Of a DNA stretch of 11,025 nt, positions 1 to 7,653 are shown one piece after another. This DNA comes from Cephalothrix spiralis (Eukaryota > Nemertea > Palaeonemertea > Archinemertea > Cephalotrichidae). A program made the translations under genes and the position numbers. Numbering within the stretch: the stretch's first letter is position 1; each line of letters opens with the position of its first letter. Under the pieces are notes generated by a model. The model saw nothing but the letters and a program-made list of their open reading frames with translations, searched no databases and was not told the origin of the DNA. The DNA lies in NCBI GenBank assembly GCA_032353305.1, contig JAUCNG010384370.1:1-11025 (forward strand), written 5' to 3'.

Positions 1-231
1 GGTGTCGATGCAATCAGGTCATAAAATCGAGCCGTGTACTCGACACATAGCCATAGTTGCCGTTCGAGGTTGCAACGTACCTGGGTATGCTTGCTTCTAT
101 GAAGACTCATAGACTTTATAAATCGTCACCAACGTAAATGGCGGATTTCTCGACCAAAATTTCATTTATTTGCGTTTAAATCTGTTATAATTTTATCAAA
201 TAAAGGGTGACAAAAATTTATTGCCAATCAC
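1..231. other. A/T-rich non-coding, nothing firm
   Basis: Apart from the frame running out of the candidate exon 232-306 to TGA at 196-198, and two minus-strand AATAAA hexamers, I see no supported feature. A donor-like CAG/GTACG on the minus strand near 75-85 is preceded by short frames with stops. Confidence 0.4.
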
Positions 232-306
232 ATCTTTTGTTGGTTCTTGGTCTTCGAATTCTGCGACAATCTTCTCCGGTTTTTCCTTTATCTCCTTCTT
301 GCTGCT
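232..306 (-). CDS. Possible downstream SZT2 exon
   Basis: An acceptor CCACCCAG precedes 25 codons in phase 0, as needed after exon 894-958. The peptide, SSKKEIKEKPEKIVAEFEDQ followed by EPTKD, is charged and helix-like, and would extend the linker. The donor (GAT followed by GTGATT) is weak. Without it the frame runs VIGNKFL onward to a TGA at 196-198, with AATAAA on the minus strand near 217-222 and 165-170. It could therefore be an internal exon, an alternative last exon, or chance. Confidence 0.35.
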
Positions 307-382
307 CTGGGTGGCTAAATAACCATTTACCATTTATAATGTAAATATTTATACTAAAAATGTAGTTATTTAAGTAAATAAG

Positions 383-406
383 AATTCAATTCAATTCAAT
401 TCAATT
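383..406. repeat. (AATTC)n microsatellite
   Basis: Between four and five uninterrupted AATTC units in the intron between exon 894-958 and the candidate exon at 232-306. A simple slippage repeat with no coding meaning. Confidence 0.9.
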
Positions 407-423
407 AACTGGGAAAAAATTTA

Positions 424-726
424 ATGTGCGGAAAAAAGTATGGACATTATTGCTCGAGGCCCTCCGTCAAAGGACGCACCTGGCACCCTACATTACGCCA
501 CTGCGTTTGTGTAGTTAATCGCTCACAGGTGAGATTTGCCACAGTACGAGAGAACATTAAAGTCCCATATGGGAAAATACTTCGGAAAGGTTCGTCTCAT
601 ATTTGTTGGTTAACATTTCTTAAAATGAAACGTAAGTTCCAGGTTAGAACCAAGTTGGATCCACAAAACAACCGCGCGGGATTGAGTGGTCACTATCGCT
701 ATGGTGTACTGCACCATTTCACTTGA
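424..726 (+). other. GC-richer intronic block with a 100-codon open frame, probably repeat-derived
   Basis: This stretch stands out from the A/T-rich intron by composition and by a 100-codon ATG-led frame on the plus strand. The translated protein (rich in Arg, His and Cys) matches nothing I know. It has no promoter, splice or poly(A) context I can support, and the minus-strand frames have stops. A decayed transposable element or a fragment of a moved sequence is my best guess. Confidence 0.25.
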
Positions 727-893
727 TAATTACGCACAATAATATCGCTAAAAATCCTCTATAGCAAGACATTTTCTCCAAAACGACGGTTCACACGACG
801 GAGATAAAAAACCTCTACCTTGCCTACTCGTTAATCGTGAATATTAAGCCGTATGATACCAACACTATTGTAAATGAAAGGTAATAAGCCTAC

Positions 894-958
894 CGAATCT
901 TCATCCCCGTCAAGTTGTTTTTTCTGAACTAAAGAAAGAACAGATGAGCTTCTTGAAC
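894..958 (-). CDS. SZT2: SZT2-like exon I (linker)
   Basis: The acceptor is CTTGATTTTCCAG; the donor GATTCG followed by GTAGGC is less typical. It has two bases of a split Gly and 21 codons, ending in phase 0. The peptide runs from [15 protein letters not shown] to DGDEDS. If the donor is skipped, the frame stays open for 19 more codons before TAA. Confidence 0.7.
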
Positions 959-3900
959 CTGGAAAATCAAGAATATATTCTTGGAAAAATGATATAAACA
1001 AACCTTGAAATTAAAAATACACCATAAATATAAACTATCGAAGTGGCAAACGACAAAGTCCTATACATTTTGTAGCTTCAAAAATCTCTATGTTGCAGAT
1101 TCCGACTTTAAACCAAACATTGCATTGGTGGTTAAAACCCATCAAAGTATGGCTTGTTATATATCAAAAAGAAACTTATGATTAATGCAGCATCTCATTC
1201 CAAGAATTAATTTTGTATTTCTAACTAACCAGTGCTCCACTTATATGAAGCGCTATGGAGCACTGGTGGGTGGGAAATTTAAAAATAAAATTGACATCAA
1301 ACTATCCCAGATATAGATGGCGCTGAAAAGTTGCTTTTAAAAATAGAAATCAAGGACATACCTAACGGAGTTGATTGTAATTCATCCTCTGTACGGTTAG
1401 ACATCATACTTTCTTGAGTGTTAAATGAAGTTTTCAATTCACACATGGATTCATTTAACCTATAAAAAGAGAGAATCGAGGAAGGTGATCAAATATGAAT
1501 CAAGATAAATGTTAAGTACAAAGGCTCCATCATCTATGATGGAGCCCTTGTAAGTAATATTACACTTAACTCAGGCTAGTTACAGCTTTCCGAAGTTCCC
1601 GGATATTTCCAGCAATTTTCCGTCACAACATTTTAAGGAAGAAAAGAGGGTTGCAAGATATTTTACAACTTATCCAATTACCAGTCTCGACAAATATTTA
1701 AGCTCGGTCGACAATTTATTTAAAAATTTTTAATGAGTTGTCCCGGTTTTGGCCCATTTTTTGTGACATTTTGGGCAAATTTGAGCTTTTTGGTCCTTTG
1801 GGGAAATCGATGTAGCTCAGTTGTTGATAGGCAATTGTACCAAATTTATTTTATTTGAAAGATAAGAACATGCGATATGATCAATTCCTAATTAAGTCAG
1901 AATATGACGTCATCTGGTTGTTTTCCATAATATTGGGACACCCTGAAAAGAAAATAGAATAGAGGAAGATGCATACGGGTAAATGTTGTCCGGTTCTGTG
2001 GCGCGACCAGTAAAGCATTAGCTTTCAAATCCGGATGGTCCAGGTTCGAGGCTCACCTCGGGCCCAAACACAGACCAGATATTTGGTGGCTCCGGCAGCA
2101 TGAATACGAAAAGTGGGACGCGGTAACCCTCTCTTCGATTAAATCCAAATGTATTATAGAAAAAAAGATTAGAGTGCAGGACATAATTACCTTAAATAGA
2201 AAACGCTACCAGTACTTTCTTTATAAACGAACATGTTTTTTCTATTCTGTACAGAAAATGGGATCAGAACAGAGCGCAAAGCTTGAATACCTGCAAAGGG
2301 GAAATTAGAGTCAATGAAAACCTGCATTAATTTTTGAAGTCTTTAACAGTGCATAAATTCGTCTTCCCGAAATATAAAACATGGTGTTAAGTGACTCCTT
2401 AACTTCAACTCATACATGAAGGAAATATATGTATGCAAAAATTGGAAAATATAGGTAGAAAAGATAAAGGATAATTTTACGATTTATGATACTTTTCAAG
2501 TAAACGCTTATGATTCAGGGTAGATTTCTAAAACAGCAACAAAAGACGCGAGTTTTTTTTGATATTATACAGCGCCGAGGAAAAATAACTGCTTTGTACA
2601 ATAACTGTTTTATTAAACAGTATCACTTGTTTTATAGCTCTTTCCTACTTTTTTGTACAATAAATGTTAATATTTGATCGTATTTGTTTAATAATAGGTT
2701 TTAATAAAAAACGGTCATTTACGTCATAATTTATTAGTGAAATACTGAAATTATTGGAGAAATTCGTCAAATATAGGACAAAAAATTACCTTCTATAATT
2801 TTAGAGGAAATAAAGTTGTTGACAACATGTTTATATTTTTTCTCACATGATTTAGACCAGTTTTTGCCTTTTAGCAACTCAAAAAAACTTTATATGGTGC
2901 TTGAGATATACCAACATACTGTAATGCCAAATCCACGAGATTTGCAAAACACCGGGAAAAAAAGACCCCAAAAGAGGAATACTCTCCCACACCGAAGTCA
3001 GGTGATCAATTACCAATGAAATATAAAAAATTATAATAGGGTTTTACCTCGGGACATACCAGCCCGTCCAGGACCAGTTTTCAACCGTGGATGTAGAGGG
3101 AAAAAATGCTGCCATGTGGGTTGACACGCAAAATGTCCAGGATTGAATTTTGTTGAATCATGAAGGTAATTTCGACCAATTTGTTGCGAAGTATCTTCAG
3201 GATCAGAATCTAAAACAAATAGAAAACGTTAAACAATTTAGTGCAATTCGTAGTCACACGTCGTTCAAATAGCGGCAATAAGATTCCATAGTTTAATTCA
3301 CTTCCAATCTGTAATAGTTTCGGAAAAGAATATGTGTCGATCGATCGTAATTTAAACAGTAAAGTCTTAATTTCATTGATGAGAGGGTACTGGGGGTAAC
3401 GTGCAATAAAACCTAAACTTCGTTCACAAAGCACAAAGATAAGAAAGGATCACGAATCACTAAAATGAAAAATAAAAATTATTTTAACGCTACACGCTGG
3501 TCTTTTTGAAATCACTTTAATGCAGTTTTTGGCGTTTACGGCTGCAATAATTTTCGATTTTTTATGGGGCGTCTCTAATAAAATGTTTCATGTCTTAACA
3601 AACAACATTTACCTTCATCTGAGGAACTCATGTTCCGATTTTTGCTGCCGGGGAAACCATCTTTCCAGTTTATGTCCTCATCTGCTTCTGGCACTAACAT
3701 TGCATTACACATTTTCGTTTCATGGAGATCTTCAAGTAACAGCATCTATGATATACAATGTTAACGATTAAAACTTACTTCGTCTAAAAATAGCACAAGT
3801 CTAGTACATTCGCGTTCAAGAACATCCAAATGCAATGATGATAATTAAAACAAGTTAGTTTTCTCTATGTAAAAATTTTTTCGACAAATGTCCTCGCCTG

Positions 3901-6900
3901 CGATGCTTAACTAAATTTGGATTAGCTGTAGCTTGAGGACTTTACGACCAGCTTTGAAAGGGCATCGGTTTCAGCTCAGATGTAAAGAAAACCCGTCAAC
4001 GGGCGTTCACTCCCGTCACTAGGGTCTATATATATACCGGGCAAGAGCATTTACCACAACGGTATGAGTTTACTTTGCGAAAGACAATCCCAATTCACCT
4101 ATTTATCCTGACCAAGCCCCCCCCCCCCCCCTAGGAGGCTATGTGAGCTGAGGTACTTGCCCAAGAAGGACAGTGCATGGCACGCCCGAGACTCGAACCG
4201 GGATCTCCAGACTACACGAGGGTGTTTACTGTTTAGTGTCGTTACACTATACCAACGCGGGACGCCGCGCGGGTCACAAGCTAATATGACACATACCTGA
4301 TTGACTCTCAAGCAAGTCTCTTTAATTATCTCCTTGACACGGCTACAAAGATTTCTTTGCGATTCGGGAATCTCTACGTTTTCTTTTCCACTATCCCTGG
4401 AAGAATTATAAATAAAAAAACTATTTTTAAAATGGAATCTATAAGAATACTCCTTTTAAAGCATGGTGAATAATACACAGTTATTTGATGGTAACCCGAG
4501 TGATATGCCAAATTATACCATGACATATGAAGTATACACCAAGGTAAATTTAAAAGTGTTATTCACCGACCCCGAAGAACATGTGGTACGATTCAGCCAA
4601 TGAAAGGCTCTTAAATCAAGAGCCTATGTTATAATACAAATTATTACGCAGCTGATAGAGAATTTCCTATGCATAAACGAGCGCCCTTTGGCACTAAATA
4701 AGACATAATATTATTTTTTGGCTAAACTTTGCAAAACTAGATCATCAACCAAAAAGTACGGAAATTAAAAGTAGAAACTAGGAAAAATGTAACCAGATGA
4801 TATATACATCTTACCTTGAATGAAAATATATGCTAACTTTGTCTTGACTTAGTTTCATAATCAGCCAAAAACCAAAAAGTGAGTGCTGAAATCCTCGAAA
4901 ACTGCTTCCCATCGACAAGTGACCTTCCTCCATTTCTGATTCACTAGAATCGCCATCGTAACCTGCTATATAGAACATAAGAATATTATAGATATTTTGA
5001 AAGCTAACATATGCATTATTAACCGTTACCAATGACATTATCCGTAACAAAATTGACCACAAACATTTAGTATCTAATTCGGTAACAAAAGCTTATGTTG
5101 TTTTGTTGCCATCGGGGTCCGGTTGTACAGGGGTGAGACCCCCGGAAATTCAGCAGTTGTGTGTAACAACATACCAAAATAGGTAAATTTTTCTAATCCA
5201 TGAGGCCACCCTGTAAAATTGACTTTTATATTAGCATGTTTGGTTATTATGTGTTTTGAGCCAGTATCAGGTGCCTCATAAACGACATCCCCAGTCTATT
5301 CTAAGATTATCTTATGGAAGATATATATACTTGTTAACGATAATTTCAGGGATTTTCGATATACGTTTCCATTAATTTAGAAGGCTAAATTTCCGTCTCC
5401 GATAGCAAAAAAAGCAGTCAAAATTACGTTTCTGATAGCGAGCGACATTGACCCCATCGGTCATTAAGAGAACGTTGTATGTGATGCCCCTCGAGATCAA
5501 ATTAACTTGGTTTCGCGATTCGTAGACACCATCTTGCAGTCTCGTCTTCAAGAGCTCGTATAGGAGGCTCTATAATTATGTAACAGAGAACAGCCCTTGG
5601 TATATATACGGTCATATAAGATATTAGCAGAAAGGCCAAAACGCCTGACAAAAATAATTGATAATCATTGAGCAAGTTATTACCTTCTTCAGTGAAACTT
5701 CCCCGACTGCTTGCATACTGTCCAGGTATTTTTGGAGTATGTGGAGTAGATGAATGTTTGCCTGAAGCTTGTGAGCTTCCAGAGGGATGTCGACTAGGTG
5801 TCCCATATCCTGATGTGTGTCTGCGTATCACTGGGCTATTTGAGCCCTTTACGGGGGTAACAGCAGTATCTGACACAGGACCTTTAAATCTGAGTTGTAA
5901 AGCAGCAGCGTCCAATGGATTTCCACCAGCTCTGATCTGTAAAACAGTAAGGGACCGTCTCAAAATGGCACAGCCTATTTGGTAGACACTTTCCTAATAT
6001 GACACAATGGTGGCTATTAACGGTTCACGATAACCGTTAACACGTTATTCGTTCAAAATTTGAATTTCACGTTTAGTAACGGTCACAAATTACGAAAGCA
6101 AATTTTAGCGTTTCACGAATCACGGATTAAGAAAAAAAGAGTATCTTGAGTCAAAATAGAGCGATTTTAGTCGCCTTTTGGAAAATTTTGAAAATCAATG
6201 ATCAAAATTTATAGCGTTTTTATCGTTATGATCAATTTTCACGTTAACGAATCACGTGAACGCATTTTCAAGATTCACGAGCACACTAAAACATTGAATG
6301 TAAAAAGGGCTTTCACGAAGCACGGAGATAGTGAGTTTCACGGATCACGTAAGTCAGATTTCGGTAATTCAGGATCATGTTTAACCGATTTTCCCCATTC
6401 ACGGAGCACGAAATAAGGGCGTCAGAACCCCCCCCCCCCACCTCTTAATGAGTTTCACCGTTCACGGCTACACGATATGTTCGTTTTAACCCATTACCCC
6501 TCTTAAAATATTTTTATAATCAAGTTTAAAAAAAGGAATATTGCAGTTAAAAAATGGGAATCGACATGCACTTCAAATTTATAATGCCTTAACAGCACTA
6601 CCCCATTCATTGAAAACGAAACCAAAAAGCCAAGCATTTATGATAATTTCCATTATGTCATATCAGGAAATTATCTACCAGAATTCGGTTAAACGACAGG
6701 TAATGACATTACAAAAAAATTAGATAAAGACACATTAAATTTACTCTAAATGCTATACAAAGTTTAGTTTGAAATAGTATTGAAATATGCTATTCATGTA
6801 ACAACATTTTTTACAAACATGAAGGAGCCTATAAAACTATTGACATTGTATAAACGTTCAAAAAAGTACCATTCAATAAATTCCATAAAATTTGCATTAA

Positions 6901-7288
6901 TCAAAAAAATAATTAATGTCTAAAATTTCAAATAATAATACCAAAACCAAGCATGCATAGCTTGCCAGTGTGTCATACATATTATCAGGAAATTGTCTAC
7001 CAACGATCTGCAATCTATACATATTCGATAAAAAAACAGTATCGATCAAATACTGTCAATACTGTACAAATTAGGAACTTTGGTGAAGGACAAAACTGAA
7101 TTGAATGAGGCTCAGTAATACAAGGGCCCCACCAAGCTATACAGGCTATACAGTGCCTAGCATCAAATCACACTTACTGCGGGGCTTTCAGAACCATAGC
7201 TTAGAGATCTTTGGACGCCTTCGAGTGTGTTTCTTTCTCCAACTGGTCCGGACGAATGACGATGACGTGGACTGTCACTCATTGATAA
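894..7288 (-). CDS. SZT2: SZT2-like KICSTOR scaffold, internal part (nine joined exons)
   Basis: In animals SZT2 is the very large scaffold (over 3,000 residues in human) of KICSTOR, with KPTN, ITFG2 and KICS2. The complex holds GATOR1 at the lysosome so that mTORC1 is switched off when amino acids are scarce. Here nine minus-strand exons, all with GT donors and AG acceptors, join in phase without a stop into about 390 residues. Recognition rests on recalled conserved blocks: [18 protein letters not shown] (near residue 153-170 of the joined segment), [10 protein letters not shown] (206-215), FPLHPRL (286-292), and RNMFVYKE followed by FYLRL (318-338). Residues 1 to about 150 are Ser/Pro/Gly/Thr-rich and then acidic, as expected of a disordered linker; about 340-390 form a second linker. 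No start or stop codon lies in the segment, so it covers roughly an eighth of the protein. I infer identity from memory of the family, not from an alignment. Confidence 0.85.
1228..1267. repeat. 12-bp perfect hairpin (ACCAGTGCTCCA arms)
   Basis: The arms at 1228-1239 and 1256-1267 are exact reverse complements, with a 16-base loop. It lies in the intron about 95 bases beyond the donor of exon 1362-1459. It could be a remnant of a small foldback element; an ATAGATGGCGCTG sequence follows about 45 bases later. Confidence 0.75.
1362..1459 (-). CDS. SZT2: SZT2-like exon H (post-FYLRL linker)
   Basis: The acceptor is CTTTTTATAG and the donor CCGTTAG followed by GTATGT. One base completes Arg of FYLR; 32 codons and one base follow. 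The peptide ([12 protein letters not shown] ... ELQSTPL) is polar with several Asn, Ser and Glu, a likely disordered linker. Hairpin-forming palindromes lie in the introns on both sides of this exon. Confidence 0.82.
1517..1552. repeat. 36-base near-perfect palindrome
   Basis: Two 17-base arms (1517-1533 and 1536-1552, core GGCTCCATCAT) pair at 16 of 17 positions around a two-base centre. It lies 57-92 bases upstream of the acceptor of exon 1362-1459. The loop is too small for a microRNA precursor; a cruciform-forming foldback remnant is more likely. Confidence 0.8.
1989..2167 (+). mobile_element. tRNA-derived SINE-like element
   Basis: A pol III A box (TGGCGCGACCAG, 1999-2010) and B box (GGTTCGAGGC, 2043-2052) sit in tRNA-like order and spacing. 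A non-tRNA body of about 80 bases and an A-rich tail (from about 2153) follow. I see no clear target-site duplication. It is antisense to the SZT2-like gene, and its tail lies about 25 bases from the donor of exon 2191-2290. Confidence 0.6.
2191..2290 (-). CDS. SZT2: SZT2-like exon G (QALRSVL / RNMFVYKE block)
   Basis: The acceptor is the textbook TTTCCCCTTTGCAG; the donor is TTTAAG followed by GTAATT. It has two bases of the split Gly, 32 codons, and two bases of a split Arg. The peptide includes [19 protein letters not shown] and SVFYL, a strongly ordered segment I recall as one of the best conserved in SZT2. A SINE-like repeat on the plus strand ends about 25 bases from the donor. Confidence 0.9.
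3048..3209 (-). CDS. SZT2: SZT2-like exon F (FPLHPRL block)
   Basis: The acceptor is TTTGTTTTAG and the donor CCCGAG followed by GTAAAA. It has two bases of a split Asp, 53 codons, and one base of a split Gly. The second half contains [12 protein letters not shown] and [19 protein letters not shown], a conserved cysteine/aromatic segment that in the family runs straight into the R-G-x-Q-A-L-R-S-V-L segment, as it does here through the split Gly. Confidence 0.88.
3613..3745 (-). CDS. SZT2: SZT2-like exon E ([10 protein letters not shown] block)
   Basis: The acceptor is GTATATCATAG and the donor GATGAAG followed by GTAAAT. There are 44 codons plus one base. The peptide begins [20 protein letters not shown] and continues ADEDINW; this run of Leu/Glu followed by C-N-x-x-L-V-P-E is a conserved SZT2 segment as I recall it. 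The tail ([12 protein letters not shown]) is polar and probably a loop. The internal ATG at the exon start is a codon in the chain, not a start site. Confidence 0.87.
3985..4275 (-). mobile_element. tRNA-derived SINE-like element with poly-G/C body
   Basis: On the minus strand a tRNA-like head has an A box (TGGTATAGTGT, 4244-4254) and a B box (GGTTCGAGTCT, 4189-4199, inside a T-arm-like CCCGG...CTCGGG). Then come TTGGGCAAGTACCT (4151-4164), a motif type common in SINE bodies, and a C15 run (4117-4131). The 3' limit is unclear; GC-richer, repeat-like sequence continues to about 3890. It lies in the sense direction of the SZT2-like gene, about 20 bases past the donor of exon 4297-4396. Confidence 0.6.
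4117..4131. repeat. C15 homopolymer run
   Basis: Fifteen consecutive C on the plus strand, within the SINE-like element, in a genome region otherwise poor in C/G. Exact length is doubtful with any sequencing method. Confidence 0.9.
4297..4396 (-). CDS. SZT2: SZT2-like exon D (helical)
   Basis: The acceptor is AATTCTTCCAG and the donor CAATCAG followed by GTATGT. One base completes the split Arg; 33 codons follow and end in phase 0. The peptide ([16 protein letters not shown], then a Lys/Glu/Ile-rich helix ending CLRVNQ) follows the YFHS block and leads into [10 protein letters not shown] of the next exon, the order expected in the family. A SINE-like insertion begins about 20 bases past the donor. 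Confidence 0.85.
4815..4962 (-). CDS. SZT2: SZT2-like exon C (diagnostic FWL...YFHS block)
   Basis: The acceptor is TATATAGCAG and the donor TTCAAG followed by GTAAGA. It enters with two bases of a split Gly and leaves with two bases of a split Arg. The first third is acidic and serine-rich ([13 protein letters not shown]). The last third, [18 protein letters not shown], is the clearest family signature in the window; it closely matches my memory of the human SZT2 block after the long linker. It looks like alternating beta strands. This exon is the main reason for the gene call. Confidence 0.88.
5063..5683. other. Intron sequence, no gene seen
   Basis: This is the body of the intron between exons 5684-5936 and 4815-4962 (intron 4963-5683). 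It holds a small GC-rich hairpin (CGGGGTC / GACCCCCG, about 5114-5144) and otherwise A/T-rich sequence. I see no repeat with clear borders. Confidence 0.5.
5684..5936 (-). CDS. SZT2: SZT2-like exon B (Ser/Pro/Thr-rich linker)
   Basis: The acceptor is CTTACTGTTTTACAG and the donor GAAGAAG followed by GTAATA. It has 84 codons plus one base (phase 1). It opens with [19 protein letters not shown], a short ordered-looking stretch, then becomes a low-complexity segment rich in Ser, Pro, Thr, His and Gly with several S/T-P sites (for example TPVKG, NSPVIRR, TPHTPK), which could be phosphorylated. It ends FTEE with a split Gly completed in exon 4815-4962. The open frame continues past the donor into intron on this strand, but that extension is hydrophobic and has no coding support. 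Confidence 0.8.
6020..6475. repeat. Cluster of TTCACG-NNN-CACG motifs
   Basis: Clear copies at 6112-6124, 6312-6324, 6337-6349 and 6398-6410, and close variants at 6274-6285 and 6461-6474. Looser TTCACG/TAACG/CACG relatives lie near 6023, 6066 and 6238. Spacing is irregular (25 to 160 bases), so it is not a simple tandem array. An E-box CACGTG lies at 6253-6258, and a C12 run (6428-6439) sits between the last two copies. All of it is in the 1.2 kb intron between exons 7178-7288 and 5684-5936. Confidence 0.7.
6428..6439. repeat. C12 homopolymer run
   Basis: Twelve consecutive C inside the TTCACG cluster, the second long poly-C in the window. Confidence 0.9.
6621..6681 (+). repeat. Diverged direct repeat, copy 1
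   Basis: Shares ACCAAAA..CCAAGCAT at its start and TCAGGAAATTNTCTACCA at its end with copy 2 at 6940-7002; the middle is diverged. Same orientation, about 320 bases apart, within one intron. Confidence 0.5.
6940..7002 (+). repeat. Diverged direct repeat, copy 2
   Basis: Partner of 6621-6681. The shared ends and changed middle suggest an old local duplication or two insertions of one short element. Confidence 0.5.
7178..7288 (-). CDS. SZT2: SZT2-like exon A (linker)
   Basis: The acceptor is a long pyrimidine tract ending TTTTCAG and the donor is GCA followed by GTAAGT, close to consensus. The 111 bases are exactly 37 codons, phase 0 at both ends. The peptide starts [17 protein letters not shown] and ends SYGSESPA. 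It is serine-, proline- and arginine-rich, with no predicted fold, and fits a disordered linker. It joins exon 5684-5936 in phase across a 1241-base intron. Confidence 0.7.
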
Positions 7289-7443
7289 CTGAAAATTATA
7301 AAAAGAGGTTTAAAGATAAAAGTAAAGTTTGAATACCCGCAAATTTAAAAAAAATAAAAATTTTGGTTTCCAAAATAATGACTAATACATGTATTATTAT
7401 ACTAATTAAAATAATGCAATAAATAATATTATCGATAAATTAC

Positions 7444-7559
7444 CGTGAGCTTCTGATTCGTTAACAATCGCATCACGGCAGGTTGGTTTTGGGTTTTTAA
7501 CCAACCGGATTTTTCCGAGGGGTTTATATGCAATAGCAACTGAGCGCAACGCAACGCAA
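7444..7559 (-). CDS. Possible upstream SZT2 exon (weak)
   Basis: On the minus strand an acceptor (CTTCCTCAG) precedes a 116-base open stretch that ends in a good donor (CACG followed by GTAATT). Read so that it joins exon 7178-7288 in phase, it gives two bases of a split codon plus 38 codons, ending NQKLT. A second acceptor (GCGCTCAG) 17 bases inside would shorten it. The peptide does not resemble the SZT2 block I would expect just before the linker. The 155-base intron to the next exon is short for this gene. The same DNA could instead be promoter or 5' noncoding sequence of the plus-strand gene, so this is only a candidate. Confidence 0.3.
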
Positions 7560-7653
7560 CTGAGGAAGTCGACAGAGTAACTGCTCACAGTTTTTATAAG
7601 TCATATTTCAACCAGTTTGATATTTTGAAATTTAAGGACTTTTAACTTGAAAG
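7560..7653 (+). other. Possible 5' noncoding exon for the plus-strand gene
   Basis: The stretch ends in a near-consensus donor (TTGAAAG followed by GTAAGTTT). Upstream are a TATA-like TTTATATG (about 7522-7529) and a small GCAAC tandem. No ATG-led frame of note is present. If used, it would join the acceptor at 9270. The evidence is one splice motif and position, so it is tentative, and it competes with the minus-strand exon candidate at 7444-7559. Confidence 0.25.

Noticed and set aside
1517-1552. microRNA precursor
   Set aside because: The stem is 17 pairs with a two-base centre, too short and with too small a loop for processing.
2816-3019. 67-codon plus-strand frame
   Set aside because: It lies in A/T-rich intron, with low-complexity composition and no flanking gene signals.
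3779-3835. Minus-strand open stretch [18 protein letters not shown] ending in a consensus donor GTAAGT, apparently an extra SZT2 exon
   Set aside because: It has no AG acceptor in frame, a stop lies just upstream, and its intron to exon 3613-3745 would be about 31 bases. Skipping it joins VNQ directly to [11 protein letters not shown], which fits the family.
4189-4275. tRNA gene on the minus strand
   Set aside because: A and B boxes are present, but the arms do not close into a full cloverleaf and a SINE-type body follows.
4099-4311. 70-codon minus-strand frame running through the SINE-like element
   Set aside because: It starts inside exon 4297-4396 and reads past the donor into repeat sequence, including a Gly run from the poly-C tract.
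5668-5985. 105-codon plus-strand frame
   Set aside because: It is antisense to the well-supported exon 5684-5936 and has no signals of its own.
6112-6474. CRISPR-like array of TTCACG motifs
   Set aside because: Motifs are only 13 bases and irregularly spaced, the context is a eukaryotic intron, and there are no uniform spacers.
7105-7332. 75-codon plus-strand frame
   Set aside because: Antisense shadow of exon 7178-7288, which has good splice sites and correct phase on the minus strand.
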